Assembly: GCA_002712335.1 (NCBI GenBank)
Contig: PATI01000016.1
Span: forward strand, 31,569 to 65,926
From: Rhodospirillaceae bacterium
GTDB taxonomy: Bacteria > Pseudomonadota > Alphaproteobacteria > MPNO01 > UBA2964
Direction of reading: 5' to 3'
DNA: 34,358 nucleotides
Shown: in pieces, positions 16,763 to 26,603 of the stretch
Layout: each line of letters opens with the position of its first letter
How positions within the stretch are numbered: position 1 is the stretch's first letter
The notes under the pieces: model-generated
The model's input: the letters and a program-made list of their open reading frames with translations, nothing else
Told to the model about the DNA's origin: nothing
The model's database searches: none
Translations under genes and position numbers: made by a program

Positions 16763-17794
16763 ATGAAAGTCACCACAACAAAAATTGAATCGTTTATTAA
16801 TACTCTACCAGAAAATATAAAAACGGTTTTACTGTTTGGGCCCGACCAAGGTTTAGTTCGTGAAAGAGCCGAAGTCTTGGTCCGTGGAATGGTCGGCAAT
16901 TTATCGGACCCCTTCAGAGTCGCAGAAATATCTGCGAATAACCTTCGCGATGACCCAGCCCTTCTTTTTGACGAAGCCTCGGCCATTTCATTTACGGGGG
17001 AGCGGCGTGTTGTTCGGGTGAGGGATGTTACTGACTCGATCTCAAAGATAATTATTGACTATTGCGAACAAACATCTGGCGAAGCGCTGGTTATTATAGA
17101 GGCGGGCAATCTCACACCGCGATCTAAAATACGGTCAAGTTACGAGAAAGCTTCAGACGGTGCGGCTATCGGGTGCTATTCTGATGAAGGAAAAACAATC
17201 AAAGAAATTATAATAGAAACACTTGATAAGGAAAATTTAAAAGCAGCCCCCGATACAATTTCCTATTTGATTGAAAATCTCGGGGGGGATCGAATGGTAA
17301 GTCGTTCTGAACTTAATAAATTATGCCTATATATGGAGGGGCATACGGAAATAGCTATAGAAGATGCCATGGCTTGTGTGGGAGATAGCGCCGCTATGGC
17401 CATTGATGACATAGCTTTTGCAGCCGCTTCAGGTGATCTGGAAAAATTATTGCGCTTCATGGAGAGAGCACTTAATGAAGGAGCCACTCCCATCAGCGTG
17501 CTCCGACGGACGAGCAGACACTTTGAGCGACTGCACCTGGTAGGGAGCGCAATCGAGGAAGGCGCAACAACCGCAGCGGCCATGAAATTACTGAGACCGC
17601 CGGTTTTTTTTAAACAAACCGCGGCGTTCCAAACACAAGTAAGACTTTGGTCAACGCGCAGACTTGAACAAGCGTTGGGATCTTTAACCCAAGCGGAGAT
17701 TCATTGCAAAACAACTGGGTTTCCCCCCGAAGTTATTTGTAATCAAGAACTATTGCGCCTCGCGGCAAGGGCTAAACTCTTGGCAAGAAGTTAG
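16763..17794 (+). CDS. holA: DNA polymerase III subunit delta
   Basis: Delta subunit of the clamp loader; opens the beta clamp for loading at primed sites. Visible are LLFGPDQGLVRERAEVL at residues ~23-39 (a degenerate P-loop region as in delta), RRVVRVRDVTDSI, ENLGGDRMVSRSELNKLCLY and the C-terminal collar domain. 343 residues, full length. ATG 16763 follows lptE by 22 bases. Its stop is one base from the end of convergent parB, so no room remains for a separate terminator. Confidence 0.94.
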   Translation: MKVTTTKIESFINTLPENIKTVLLFGPDQGLVRERAEVLVRGMVGNLSDPFRVAEISANNLRDDPALLFDEASAISFTGERRVVRVRDVTDSISKIIIDYCEQTSGEALVIIEAGNLTPRSKIRSSYEKASDGAAIGCYSDEGKTIKEIIIETLDKENLKAAPDTISYLIENLGGDRMVSRSELNKLCLYMEGHTEIAIEDAMACVGDSAAMAIDDIAFAAASGDLEKLLRFMERALNEGATPISVLRRTSRHFERLHLVGSAIEEGATTAAAMKLLRPPVFFKQTAAFQTQVRLWSTRRLEQALGSLTQAEIHCKTTGFPPEVICNQELLRLAARAKLLARS

Positions 17795-17795
17795 T

Positions 17796-18689
17796 TTATC
17801 TAGTAAGTCGACTAATAATATCGTCAAGCTGGTCTAAGCTTTCGTAATTGATAGTAAGTTTTCCGCCTTTGCCATTAAAGCCTATTAAAACATTAAGACC
17901 CAAGGCATCTGATAATGACTTTTCTAAAGCCAGGGTATCAGAGTCTTTTTGACTAATATCAATTTTCTTACCGCCAACATGGCTCTTAAACTTTTTGACT
18001 AATATCTCCGTTTGCCGAACGTTTAATTTTTTATTAATTATCTCCTTTACTATGTCCTCTGCATTCGGCACACCGATGAGGGTACGAGCATGCCCTGCAC
18101 TAATATCCCGCATTTTCAAATTATTTTGGATCGACTCTGGAAGGGACAATAATCGCAAAATATTAGCTATATGGCTTCGACTTTTTCCGACAACGTCTGA
18201 GAGACTATCCTGCGTGTGTTTAAATTCATTTATTAAGCGCCTATATCCAAGTGCCTCTTCTATAGGATTAAGATTGGCTCGCTGTATATTTTCTATTAAG
18301 GCAACCTGCAGTACCTCCTCATCGGAGAAATCTCTCACAATAACCGGAACTTCATGCAACCCGGCAACTTGGGCACCGCGCCACCGCCGTTCACCAGCTA
18401 TAATTTCAAAAAATTCGTCAGATGTATTTGAGGAACGAACCAAGATTGGCTGTAGAATTCCATTTTTCTTAATCGAAGCAGCTAAAGACTCTATCTCTTC
18501 TTGCCCAAATATTTGACGAGGCTGTAAGGAACTAGGTATCAAAAATTCAACGGGAACTGTAGAAAGGCCTTTTTGTGGGGTATTTTTACCGCTTTTGTTG
18601 TCATTTATTGAAAATTCCCTAGAATTATCTCCGAGGAGAGCAGAGAGGCCGCGGCCCAATTTATTTCCCCCCGTTTTAGGTGAATTCAT
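17796..18689 (-). CDS. parB: chromosome-partitioning protein ParB
   Basis: CTP-dependent DNA clamp that loads at parS and spreads, forming the segregation complex at the origin. Domains: N-terminal ParA-stimulating LGRGLSALLGD; ParB/Srx CTPase domain with GERRWRGAQVAG and IQRANLNPIEEALGYRRLI; a parS-reading helix-turn-helix (DVVGKSRSHIANILRLLSLP); and a C-terminal dimerisation region. 297 residues, normal. ATG 18689 overlaps the end of parA by 14 bases, with GAGGGAG upstream, so the two are translationally coupled. Two perfect parS sites lie 1.4 and 3.3 kb upstream. Confidence 0.97.
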   Translation of the reverse strand: MNSPKTGGNKLGRGLSALLGDNSREFSINDNKSGKNTPQKGLSTVPVEFLIPSSLQPRQIFGQEEIESLAASIKKNGILQPILVRSSNTSDEFFEIIAGERRWRGAQVAGLHEVPVIVRDFSDEEVLQVALIENIQRANLNPIEEALGYRRLINEFKHTQDSLSDVVGKSRSHIANILRLLSLPESIQNNLKMRDISAGHARTLIGVPNAEDIVKEIINKKLNVRQTEILVKKFKSHVGGKKIDISQKDSDTLALEKSLSDALGLNVLIGFNGKGGKLTINYESLDQLDDIISRLTR

Positions 18690-19494
18690 ATTTTTCTCCC
18701 TCTTCCCTTTTCAAAACTTCACTAGCAAGCTGTATATATGCCTGGGCCCCGACACATTGATGATCATAAATTAACACTGGGCGGCCGTGCGACGGGGCTT
18801 CAGAAACGCGTACATTTCTGGGAATTTTAGTATTATAAACCAACTCACCAAAATATGACCTCACGTCCTCTGCTACCAAAGTGCTTAACTTATTTCTCCC
18901 ATCATACATGGTTAAAACAATCCCTTGTAACTTTAGGTTAGAATTGAAGGTATCCCTCACCCGATCAACGGTGCGCACCAGTTGACTTAAACCCTCTAAT
19001 GCTAGGTATTCACATTGGAGTGGAACTAAAACACCCTGAGCCGCAACCAAGGCGTTTAGTGTTAGAAGACCCAAAGCAGGCGGACAATCAATTACCACGT
19101 AGTCGTATTTTCTTCCACAATCTTCAAAGGCCTTTGTCAGGCGATATTCTCGGTCATTAGCATTAACCAGCTCCAACTCCGCGCCAGAAAGGTCTGCGGT
19201 GGCGGAAACAAGAAACAAGCCGGGAATTTCGGTTTCAAGGGTAGCATCATGAAGACCTGCTCCGTCTATTAATATCTCGTAGCTACCCAGTTCTATTGAA
19301 GTCCGGTCTATCCCTAGCCCCGTCGATGCATTACCCTGTGGATCAAGATCAAATAACAAAACCCGCCTACCCACTGCAGCCAAAGCCGTAGAAAGGTTGA
19401 TAGCCGTAGTAGTTTTTCCAACCCCGCCCTTTTGGTTAGCCACCGCAAATACTCTGCCCTGCGCGACATTGGGGGTGATATTTAGGTCAGGCAC
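18676..19494 (-). CDS. parA: chromosome-partitioning ATPase ParA
   Basis: Walker-type ATPase that binds the nucleoid and pulls ParB-parS complexes to the cell pole. The deviant Walker A ANQKGGVGKTTTA lies near residue 20, DLDPQGNAS (A') near 50, and VVIDCPPALG (Walker B) near 130. I choose GTG 19494 because GAGGA lies 8 bases upstream on the minus strand. The longer frame opens at TTG 19509, inside that region. About 272 residues. It overlaps the end of rsmG by 8 bases and parB by 14, an operon with coupled translation. Confidence 0.96.
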   Translation of the reverse strand: MPDLNITPNVAQGRVFAVANQKGGVGKTTTAINLSTALAAVGRRVLLFDLDPQGNASTGLGIDRTSIELGSYEILIDGAGLHDATLETEIPGLFLVSATADLSGAELELVNANDREYRLTKAFEDCGRKYDYVVIDCPPALGLLTLNALVAAQGVLVPLQCEYLALEGLSQLVRTVDRVRDTFNSNLKLQGIVLTMYDGRNKLSTLVAEDVRSYFGELVYNTKIPRNVRVSEAPSHGRPVLIYDHQCVGAQAYIQLASEVLKREEGEKYEFT

Positions 19495-20092
19495 GCCTGA
19501 TATCCTCAATCAAAATAATTTTACCGCCAGAATCTGTAATGCTTGAAAATGACTGTATCCGCATTTTCCATTTTTTTTCGGCAACGGTCAATTCTTCATC
19601 AAATCTTTGACCTTTTAAAAACAAGCAGGTGCCATCCGGCCCCAAGTGGGGAAACGACAAACTAAGCAGTTTATCAAGGGGCGCCAAAGCTCTCGAAACA
19701 ATAATGTCACTTTTGGGAAGAACTAAACTCTCAATTCGGCCATGATGTATAGACACGGGAGCTCCGGTAATGCGGGCCGCCTCTTTAAGAAAGGCTACTT
19801 TTTTCCCAGAAGATTCAACCAGGCCAACCTCTTTATTAAGAATAATAGATAATACGAGTCCCGGAAAACCTGCTCCGGTACCAAGATCTGTAACAACCCG
19901 ACCGGTATTTTCCACATAAGGAATTAGTTGTGCCGAGTCCAATATATGCCTCCTCCAAAAATCTTTCATGGTCTCGGCCCCCACAAGATTTAAGGATTTT
20001 TGCCAATTTTCTAAAAGATCAGCAAAAAGGATCAAACAATCTAATGTTTCACGTGAAACATTAAAAATTCTTGCAAATGCGTCTGGCGACAA
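19487..20092 (-). CDS. rsmG: 16S rRNA (guanine-N7)-methyltransferase RsmG (GidB)
   Basis: Methylates G527 of 16S rRNA using S-adenosylmethionine. The SAM motif is VTDLGTGAGFPGLVLSI near residues 67-83; RHILDSAQL and IIVSRALAPLDKLL are family blocks. 201 residues, normal. The only in-frame conventional start after the upstream stop is TTG 20092; no clear ribosome binding site is seen, so coupling to mnmG (20 bases away) is likely. Residues 11-16 (NVSRET) are encoded by a perfect parS site, so this stretch is constrained by both protein and ParB binding. Confidence 0.95.
   Translation of the reverse strand: MSPDAFARIFNVSRETLDCLILFADLLENWQKSLNLVGAETMKDFWRRHILDSAQLIPYVENTGRVVTDLGTGAGFPGLVLSIILNKEVGLVESSGKKVAFLKEAARITGAPVSIHHGRIESLVLPKSDIIVSRALAPLDKLLSLSFPHLGPDGTCLFLKGQRFDEELTVAEKKWKMRIQSFSSITDSGGKIILIEDIRRA
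20045..20060. promoter_or_regulatory. parS centromere site, inside rsmG
   Basis: TGTTTCACGTGAAACA is the perfect 16-base parS palindrome bound by ParB in most bacteria. It lies in the 5' end of rsmG, encoding the NVSRET segment. ParB is encoded 1.4 kb away. Confidence 0.97.
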
Positions 20093-20111
20093 TGGTGCTG
20101 AATTAAGGGAC

Positions 20112-21974
20112 TTAATGATTTATTACTCTCTCATTTCTACGAACGTAGCGTAGAAGAGCTGTTAAAGCTGCGGGGGTAACCCCCGAAATACGCGCAGCGG
20201 CGCCAAAACTGGCCGGGCGCGAACTTTTTAACTTTTCTCGCACCTCATTGGATAAACCCCCTACCTTGTCTAGGTCAAGATCTGCAGGAATTTCCAGGGC
20301 CTCGTCCCTTCTAAAGGCCTCAATGTCCGCACTTTGTCTTTGCAAATACGTAACATATCTCGCCTCAATTTCTAATTGCTCGGCCACGTCTGGTCGTATA
20401 TTTTTTAGCTTCGGCCAAATTGTCGACAAGCTCTCAACTGTTACATCAGGATAGGCCAGAAGCTGCAGAGCAGAACGGCTTTTCCCATCCCGGGTCACAG
20501 CCATTTCGTTTTCTATCATCTCTCTAGGTTTTGCCGAAAGACCAGTCAAAAGCCCTCTGGCTAGGCCTAGGGCCTCGAATTTTTCCTCGAAAAGTTTTTT
20601 TCTCTCCAAGGAGACGCAGCCCAAATTAATTCCCAACGGCGTTAAACGTTGATCTGCGTTATCAGCACGAAGCAAAAGCCTATACTCCGCTCTAGAGGTA
20701 AACATCCTATAAGGCTCGGAGGTACCGCGCGAAATAAGGTCGTCTATTAGAACACCAATATATGCATCGGCCCTATCCAAAATAAAATCCTTACCGCCAC
20801 CACAAGCAATCGCGGCATTCAGCCCAGCCATTAAACCTTGAGCAGCTGCTTCTTCATAACCCGTCGTGCCGTTTATTTGCCCTGCAAGATAAAGGCCTGA
20901 AATCTTGCGAGTCTCCAGCGCGGCCGTTAATTCCCGGGGATCTATATAATCATATTCAATCGCATAGCCGGGTCTCAAAATCTTGGCATTTTCAAGGCCC
21001 GGGATTGTCTTTAAAAAGGCATGCTGAACGTCGCGTGGCAAACTTGTTGAAATACCGTTAGGATATACGGTTTGATCATCCAAGCCCTCCGGTTCAAGGA
21101 ATATCTGGTGGTGCTCTCGTTCAGAAAAGCGCACCACTTTATCTTCTATGGACGGACAGTATCGCGGTCCGGTCCCCTCAATTTGACCCGAATACATCGG
21201 GGCGCGATCAAGGTTCTGCATTATAATTTTATGACTTTCTGGATTAGTGCCAGTAATGTGACAGTCAATTTGCCTATTCGTGATGGCTTCAGTCATAAAG
21301 GAAAACGGCACGGGATGGGCGTCACCCTTTTGTACCGTGAGGCCACCCCAATTTATTGTTTGTCCATCGAGGCGTGGAGGGGTTCCCGTTTTCAGTCTCC
21401 CCACCTCAAAGCCTTTCTCAGCGAGCGTCCTAGATAAACCGGCGGCGGGCGCTTCCCCCATTCGCCCGGCAGGGATGCGCTCTTCCCCAATATGAATCTC
21501 TCCCCTCAAGAATGTACCAGTAGTCAAAATTACCTTGTTGCAAGAAAAACTCTGTCCACCTTCAAGCAAAACGCCCGTAACAACGTCATTATTAATTATC
21601 AGATCTGCAACAGAGCCTGCAAAAATGGTCAGGTTGTCTTGTTCAAAGAGGATTCTTTGCATTATTTGACGATAGAGCTTTCTATCAGCTTGGGCCCGTG
21701 GGCCCCGCACCGCCGGCCCACGGCTCTTGTTTAAAACTCTAAACTGTATTCCCGCCCCATCAATTGCGCGGCCCATAACACCGTCAAGTGCATCTATTTC
21801 TCTCACAAGGTGGCCTTTTGCCAAACCACCAATAGCGGGATTACAAGACATTTCACCGATTGTTTCTAATTTATGGGTAATTAGAATAGTCGGCGCCCCC
21901 AGGCGAGCGGCAGCTGCAGCGGCCTCACAACCAGCGTGCCCCCCTCCAATCACAATGACGTCATATTTTTCCAT
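20112..21974 (-). CDS. mnmG: tRNA uridine 5-carboxymethylaminomethyl modification enzyme MnmG (GidA)
   Basis: FAD enzyme that, with MnmE, installs cmnm5 groups at wobble U34 of tRNAs. The FAD dinucleotide motif [19 protein letters not shown] is at the N-terminus. Further GidA blocks are [39 protein letters not shown] and [27 protein letters not shown] precedes the C-terminal MnmE/tRNA-binding domain ([12 protein letters not shown]). 620 residues, typical. ATG 21974. It lies 76 bases downstream of mnmE, and the gap holds a parS site. Confidence 0.98.
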   Translation of the reverse strand: MEKYDVIVIGGGHAGCEAAAAAARLGAPTILITHKLETIGEMSCNPAIGGLAKGHLVREIDALDGVMGRAIDGAGIQFRVLNKSRGPAVRGPRAQADRKLYRQIMQRILFEQDNLTIFAGSVADLIINNDVVTGVLLEGGQSFSCNKVILTTGTFLRGEIHIGEERIPAGRMGEAPAAGLSRTLAEKGFEVGRLKTGTPPRLDGQTINWGGLTVQKGDAHPVPFSFMTEAITNRQIDCHITGTNPESHKIIMQNLDRAPMYSGQIEGTGPRYCPSIEDKVVRFSEREHHQIFLEPEGLDDQTVYPNGISTSLPRDVQHAFLKTIPGLENAKILRPGYAIEYDYIDPRELTAALETRKISGLYLAGQINGTTGYEEAAAQGLMAGLNAAIACGGGKDFILDRADAYIGVLIDDLISRGTSEPYRMFTSRAEYRLLLRADNADQRLTPLGINLGCVSLERKKLFEEKFEALGLARGLLTGLSAKPREMIENEMAVTRDGKSRSALQLLAYPDVTVESLSTIWPKLKNIRPDVAEQLEIEARYVTYLQRQSADIEAFRRDEALEIPADLDLDKVGGLSNEVREKLKSSRPASFGAAARISGVTPAALTALLRYVRRNERVINH

Positions 21975-22026
21975 CGCTTTATTTAAAAGCCCTGAATATT
22001 TCTGTCAAAGAAAACTTGGCTAAAAA

Positions 22027-22042
22027 TGTTTCACGTGAAACA
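22027..22042. promoter_or_regulatory. parS centromere site between mnmE and mnmG
   Basis: A second exact TGTTTCACGTGAAACA palindrome lies in the 76-base gap between the mnmE stop and the mnmG start. It is 1.98 kb from the site in rsmG. Together they form the parS cluster served by the neighbouring ParAB. Confidence 0.97.
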
Positions 22043-22050
22043 AAATAACC

Positions 22051-23385
22051 TCATTTTCCTATACAAAATTCGTGAAATATAACGTCTAACACGTCCTCAA
22101 CGTCGACTCGACCGGTTATTTTACCCAATTCTCTGGCCGCAATCCTTAAATCCTCTGCCATCAATTCCGCAGCCCCTGTATTTAAGGACCGCTGAAGTGC
22201 AAAATTCGTTCTCTCCAATGCTTCCCTGTGGCGCAACCTCGACAGCGGGGCCGGAGCGTTGACAGAAAACTGCTTAACTACCCTGTTAGTCAGAACTTTG
22301 AGAAAATCCTCTAAATTCTGTCCATTCTTAACGGAAATAATAATGGGATCAAAAACCTTCAGAAATTCGGGTATTTTCGGTTCCTTCAACAAATCCGCCT
22401 TATTAATCAAAACCAAATCGTTAGAAGTAATCAACTCAACCACTCGTTGATCACCATCAAATGACAAAATATCAAAAACAAATAAGGTTAAGTCAGCATT
22501 AGTCGCCCGGCTCTCTGCTCTCTTGACCCCCTCATATTCGATAGCATCGCGTGTTTGGCGCAAGCCAGCGGTATCAGCAACCGTTACCGGATACCCCCCC
22601 AAATCAAGACGCACTTCTATTACATCACGAGTAGTGCCTGCCTGCTCGGAAACAATAGCGACATCCCGCTCCGCTAAATAATTTAGGAGACTGGATTTTC
22701 CAACATTTGGAGCCCCAGCAATAACAATTTGAAACCCCTCTCGCAACTTTTCGCCTCGATTTCCATCATCAAGATATTGTGCTATTTTTTTAGTCATACC
22801 CAATATATTGTGTTTGGTATTACCAAGGAGATCGTCGGGTAGTTCCTCCTCTGGAAAATCTATTACGGCTTCCGTATGAGCTAGGCACTCCAATAATGCC
22901 TTACGCCATGGTTCATAAATTTGACTTAAGGAGCCGGATAATTGCTGTAAGGCCTGTTTTCGCTGCGCCTCGGTTTCTGCAGCAATTAAATCAGATAGGC
23001 CCTCCAGTTCCGCTAAATCTAACTTTTCATTATAAAAAGCGCGTCGGCTAAATTCGCCAGGCTCCGCCAAACGACAATTTTCAAATGTTCCCAAAGCACG
23101 GCATAATGCTTCAACTGTAGCCACGCCACCATGAATCTGAAACTCCACAACGTCCTCACCGGTAAAACTGGCTGGCGCTGGGAACCAAATAAAAAGACCA
23201 GTGTCCAGCGGTTCCCCATTTTTTGGATTAGTGAGTGTAACATGAGTAGCATGCCTTGGCTTGGGCGTACAAACCCCCGCAATAGTATTCAGAATTTTAC
23301 CAGCCGACGGCCCCGAAACCCTGACCACTGAAATTCCAGCAGGCGCTCCCCCACTAGACGGAGCAAATATAGAATCCTTAAACAT
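22051..23385 (-). CDS. mnmE: tRNA modification GTPase MnmE (TrmE)
   Basis: GTPase partner of MnmG in tRNA wobble-uridine modification. The N-terminal formyl-THF-binding domain shows IFAPSSGGAPAGISVVRVSGP and GEDVVEFQIHGG. The inserted G domain has GAPNVGKS near 224-231, TTRDVIEV, DTAGLR and NKADLL. The helical domain ends in the invariant FCIGK, whose Cys is needed for function. 444 residues, typical. ATG 23385. It diverges from the DUF255 gene across 111 bases, which should hold both promoters. Confidence 0.98.
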   Translation of the reverse strand: MFKDSIFAPSSGGAPAGISVVRVSGPSAGKILNTIAGVCTPKPRHATHVTLTNPKNGEPLDTGLFIWFPAPASFTGEDVVEFQIHGGVATVEALCRALGTFENCRLAEPGEFSRRAFYNEKLDLAELEGLSDLIAAETEAQRKQALQQLSGSLSQIYEPWRKALLECLAHTEAVIDFPEEELPDDLLGNTKHNILGMTKKIAQYLDDGNRGEKLREGFQIVIAGAPNVGKSSLLNYLAERDVAIVSEQAGTTRDVIEVRLDLGGYPVTVADTAGLRQTRDAIEYEGVKRAESRATNADLTLFVFDILSFDGDQRVVELITSNDLVLINKADLLKEPKIPEFLKVFDPIIISVKNGQNLEDFLKVLTNRVVKQFSVNAPAPLSRLRHREALERTNFALQRSLNTGAAELMAEDLRIAARELGKITGRVDVEDVLDVIFHEFCIGK

Positions 23386-23496
23386 GCTACTCTATAAAAT
23401 TTAGAGACCCGCCCGACAAGTAAAACCTTGCCGGCAAGAAACATAATTTGTTCTACTACGGGTGAAAAAACTTCGCAATTAACAGCCGAATAATAA

Positions 23497-25512
23497 ATGA
23501 AAAAAAACAAACTTGGAAAAGAAACCAGCCCCTACTTATTACAACATGCCAAAAATCCGGTGAATTGGTGGCCTTGGGGAGAAAAGGCGCTTAGCGAGGC
23601 ACAAGCTGAAAATAAGCCAATTTTATTGTCAGTTGGTTACGCGGCATGCCATTGGTGTCATGTAATGGCGCATGAAAGTTTTGAAAATAAGAATATCGCG
23701 ACACAGATGAATGATCACTTTATTAATATCAAGGTTGATCGAGAGGAAAGGCCAGACATTGATGCGATATATCAACACAGTTTACAAGCCCTTGGTCAAC
23801 AAGGAGGCTGGCCCCTGACAATGTTTCTTACACCTAAGGGCGAACCATTTTGGGGAGGGACCTATTTTCCACCAACAGCGAAATTCGGACGGCCAAGTTT
23901 CCAAGAAGTTCTTCATACCATCTACGATTACTGGGACAACAAACAAGATGCCGTCACAAAAAACGTAAGCGCTCTCAAAGAATCAATCAGCCAACTGGGT
24001 ATTTCAGAGAGAGGAGAAGAGATTTCCATAGAATTAATTGACCGTGCCGCCAAGCGCCTTGCACAAGAATATGACATCGTAAACGGGGGAATTGGCGCGG
24101 CACCAAAATTTCCCAATCCTTCCATTCTCGAACTCCTATGGCGTAACTATAAAAGTAATGGTCACCAGGACCTTAAAAAAATTGTTCTCCTCACACTGGA
24201 AAAAATGTCCCAGGGTGGAATATATGATCATCTGGGCGGCGGCTATGCGCGCTATTCCACTGACGGCATATGGTTGGTGCCTCATTTTGAGAAAATGCTT
24301 TATGACAACGCACAGATTTTAGAGTTACTCACTTGGGTATGGCAGGACACTGGCAGGAGTCTATTTAGCAATCGAATTAAAGAAACAGCCGATTGGCTTT
24401 TGAGAGAGATGGTAGCAGAAAACGGCGCTTTCGCCGCAACCCTAGACGCTGATAGTGAAGGAACAGAAGGAAAGTATTATGTATGGGATGAAAGTGAAAT
24501 CGAACAAGTTTTAGGTGCCCATACACCCTTATTTAAAGGAGCATACGATGTCACCCCAGAGGGTAACTGGGAAGGCAAAAACATACTAAACCGTACAAAA
24601 AACAAAAGAGACTATTCTCAAAAAGAAGAAGAATTGCTGGAAAAATGCCGACAGAAATTATTGAGGGAACGGCAAAAAAGAGTCCGCCCCGGTTGGGATG
24701 ACAAAATACTCGCTGATTGGAACGGCCTAATGATCACCGCTTTGGCAAATGCTAGTGTTGTCTTTAAGCAAACGTCGTGGCTTGAAGCAGCGACGCGGGC
24801 CTATGACTTCATATTAAACAAGATGAATAACCAAAATACCTTATCCCACGCCTATAGGGCCGGCCTAGCTAATGCAGTAGCAACCCTAGATGATTATGCT
24901 GGAATGATCCGAGCCTCGCTAACTTTGAATGAATTAACCGGCGAGCAAAAATATATCGAAAATGCTCAATCATGGATAACAACGATCGATAAAGATTTTT
25001 GGGATAAAAATAATGATGGCTATTATTTTACCCCAGTTAGCGCCAGGGAATTGATTGTCAGAACCAAGTCAGCCTCAGACAATGCGACCCCAGGTGGCAA
25101 TAGCGTAATGGCCGCCAACCTCGCAAAGCTATATTACCTAACCGGAAAACATCGTTATCGTGAACGGGCAGAAGCAATTTTATTGGCCTTTTCAGGCGAA
25201 TTAGCCTCCAATTTTTTCCCTTTTGCCACCTTATTAAATGCGGCCGAATTTTTGCAGTCAGCCGTTCAAATTGCCATTATCGGCAATAGGAAAGATAAAG
25301 ACTGCATTGATTTATTATCTGAAATATATCAACAAAATTTAATAAATAAGGTAATTACTGTTATTCCACCCGGCGGTAAACTAGCTGGAACGCATCCCGC
25401 TTTTGGAAAAACCCAAGTTAATCATTCGGCTACTGTTTATATTTGCCAAGGGACAACTTGTTCCCTTCCCATCACCACAGCCAAAGAACTAAAACATTTT
25501 TTTCGGGGATGA
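23497..25512 (+). CDS. DUF255/thioredoxin-domain protein (YyaL/SSP411 family)
   Basis: Large protein with an N-terminal thioredoxin-like domain and a C-terminal six-hairpin glycosidase-like barrel; the family's biochemical role is unsettled. The start [20 protein letters not shown] is the family hallmark. ACHWCHVM carries Cys51 and Cys54 as a CxxC. Then follow [22 protein letters not shown], and [17 protein letters not shown] with [11 protein letters not shown]. 671 residues, full length. It begins a five-gene plus-strand run; ogt starts within about 10 bases of its stop, suggesting cotranscription. A thiol-disulphide role is plausible from the CxxC but unproven. Confidence 0.92.
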   Translation: MKKNKLGKETSPYLLQHAKNPVNWWPWGEKALSEAQAENKPILLSVGYAACHWCHVMAHESFENKNIATQMNDHFINIKVDREERPDIDAIYQHSLQALGQQGGWPLTMFLTPKGEPFWGGTYFPPTAKFGRPSFQEVLHTIYDYWDNKQDAVTKNVSALKESISQLGISERGEEISIELIDRAAKRLAQEYDIVNGGIGAAPKFPNPSILELLWRNYKSNGHQDLKKIVLLTLEKMSQGGIYDHLGGGYARYSTDGIWLVPHFEKMLYDNAQILELLTWVWQDTGRSLFSNRIKETADWLLREMVAENGAFAATLDADSEGTEGKYYVWDESEIEQVLGAHTPLFKGAYDVTPEGNWEGKNILNRTKNKRDYSQKEEELLEKCRQKLLRERQKRVRPGWDDKILADWNGLMITALANASVVFKQTSWLEAATRAYDFILNKMNNQNTLSHAYRAGLANAVATLDDYAGMIRASLTLNELTGEQKYIENAQSWITTIDKDFWDKNNDGYYFTPVSARELIVRTKSASDNATPGGNSVMAANLAKLYYLTGKHRYRERAEAILLAFSGELASNFFPFATLLNAAEFLQSAVQIAIIGNRKDKDCIDLLSEIYQQNLINKVITVIPPGGKLAGTHPAFGKTQVNHSATVYICQGTTCSLPITTAKELKHFFRG

Positions 25513-25522
25513 ATTGACGATA

Positions 25523-25969
25523 ATGCCCAGACTAACAATAAATACCCCAGTTGGTTTGCTTACAATAGTAGAGAAGGGCTGTGCTATTAAAAAAATTTGC
25601 TGGTCAACTTCACAAAAAAACGAAAAAACCAAATTGCTACTTCGGGCCAAGAAAGAATTGGAAAACTATTTCGAAGGCAAATTGACTAGATTTACTGTGC
25701 CGATAAACCCATATGGCACAAGTTTTCAGAGAAAAGTTTGGAATTCTATGGCTGAAATCCCATTCGGAAAAACAGCAACCTACGGACAAATTGCAAGTAC
25801 CCTCCATACATCACCAAGAGCGGTTGGAAACGCCTGTAGCAAAAATCCACTGCCAATAATTATCCCCTGTCATAGGGTAATTGGTGGCAATGGGGCCCTC
25901 AACGGTTATACTGGCGGAAAAGGAATAAAGACGAAATTATTTCTTATAAACCATGAAAATAATTCATAA
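25523..25969 (+). CDS. ogt: methylated-DNA-protein cysteine S-methyltransferase
   Basis: Suicide repair enzyme that takes alkyl groups from O6-methylguanine onto its own cysteine. The active site is IIPCHRVIGGNGALNGYTGG with Cys near 116. Upstream are FQRKVWNSMAEIPFGKTATYGQIA and PRAVGNACSKNPLP, which contain the DNA-binding helix and arginine finger. About 148 residues, a short Ogt-type without an Ada domain. The frame opens at TTG 25514, four bases after GGGGA, while ATG 25523 gives the more usual MPRLTINTPVG; both are possible. Closely spaced after the DUF255 gene. Confidence 0.95.
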   Translation: MPRLTINTPVGLLTIVEKGCAIKKICWSTSQKNEKTKLLLRAKKELENYFEGKLTRFTVPINPYGTSFQRKVWNSMAEIPFGKTATYGQIASTLHTSPRAVGNACSKNPLPIIIPCHRVIGGNGALNGYTGGKGIKTKLFLINHENNS

Positions 25970-25975
25970 AAAATA

Positions 25976-26521
25976 ATGTCGATTATTAAACAGATAAATA
26001 AAAATTTTTCGGATTATCTTACAATCTTAGTTCTTGACAATGAAGTAACCACGGAAGCTTTCGTGCATACTCCCCCACTGACTTGGGCCAGACTCTCAAC
26101 AGAAGAAACTGGCTACACTATGCCCAATAATTATCCAACTCTGTTAACCCGAAAGATGGCGGAAAGAGAAAAAACAAATTGGGACCAAGTCGACTTAACA
26201 CTCCTGCAGTCGGAGATTATGGAATTGAAAGATAGTGTAGGATTAATCGTAATTGGCAACAATGCGGCGCAAGGGCTGCCGCTAGCCCGAGCTGTACCCC
26301 AACGCTTAAGAGAGAAACATTCTATAATAATTTACGGAAGTAGCCTGCCTGAGAAATCTGAATATCAGAAACTTGGTTTTAGGCAATTTTCACCCCGAAC
26401 AGAGTTTCTAAATTATTTGAAAAAAGTGCCCAAAACATCAGAGAAAAAAATTGCGCTAGTTTTCATAAACACCATCCAACACAATGAAAAAAATTACCAC
26501 CAGCCGTGGACCGAACGCTAG
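25976..26521 (+). CDS. conserved-looking protein of unknown function
   Basis: 181 residues that I do not recognise. The gene starts six bases after the ogt stop and keeps the same strand, so it is probably cotranscribed. No signal peptide, membrane segment or Cys-rich motif is visible. It looks like a globular alpha/beta protein, with strands TILVLDN, VGLIVIGNN, HSIIIYGSS and KIALVFINT alternating with helices. Two motifs look conserved in style: LSTEETGYTMPNNYP and IGNNAAQGLPLARAVPQRLREK. The base composition resembles its neighbours. The start ATG 25976 has no good ribosome binding site. Confidence 0.75.
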   Translation: MSIIKQINKNFSDYLTILVLDNEVTTEAFVHTPPLTWARLSTEETGYTMPNNYPTLLTRKMAEREKTNWDQVDLTLLQSEIMELKDSVGLIVIGNNAAQGLPLARAVPQRLREKHSIIIYGSSLPEKSEYQKLGFRQFSPRTEFLNYLKKVPKTSEKKIALVFINTIQHNEKNYHQPWTER

Positions 26522-26603
26522 AGATTCCTTTCGAATGACATAAAAATATTACCGCGCTATGGTGTAGATGTAAGATTAAAATTTTTGAAGGACGCAGACA
26601 GAG

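Noticed and set aside
19337..19345. TGTGGATCA, the complement of the Caulobacter-type DnaA G-box TGATCCACA
   Set aside because: It encodes the conserved DPQG block of ParA (Walker A' region), so codon constraint explains it. It is isolated and 13 kb from the candidate origin.
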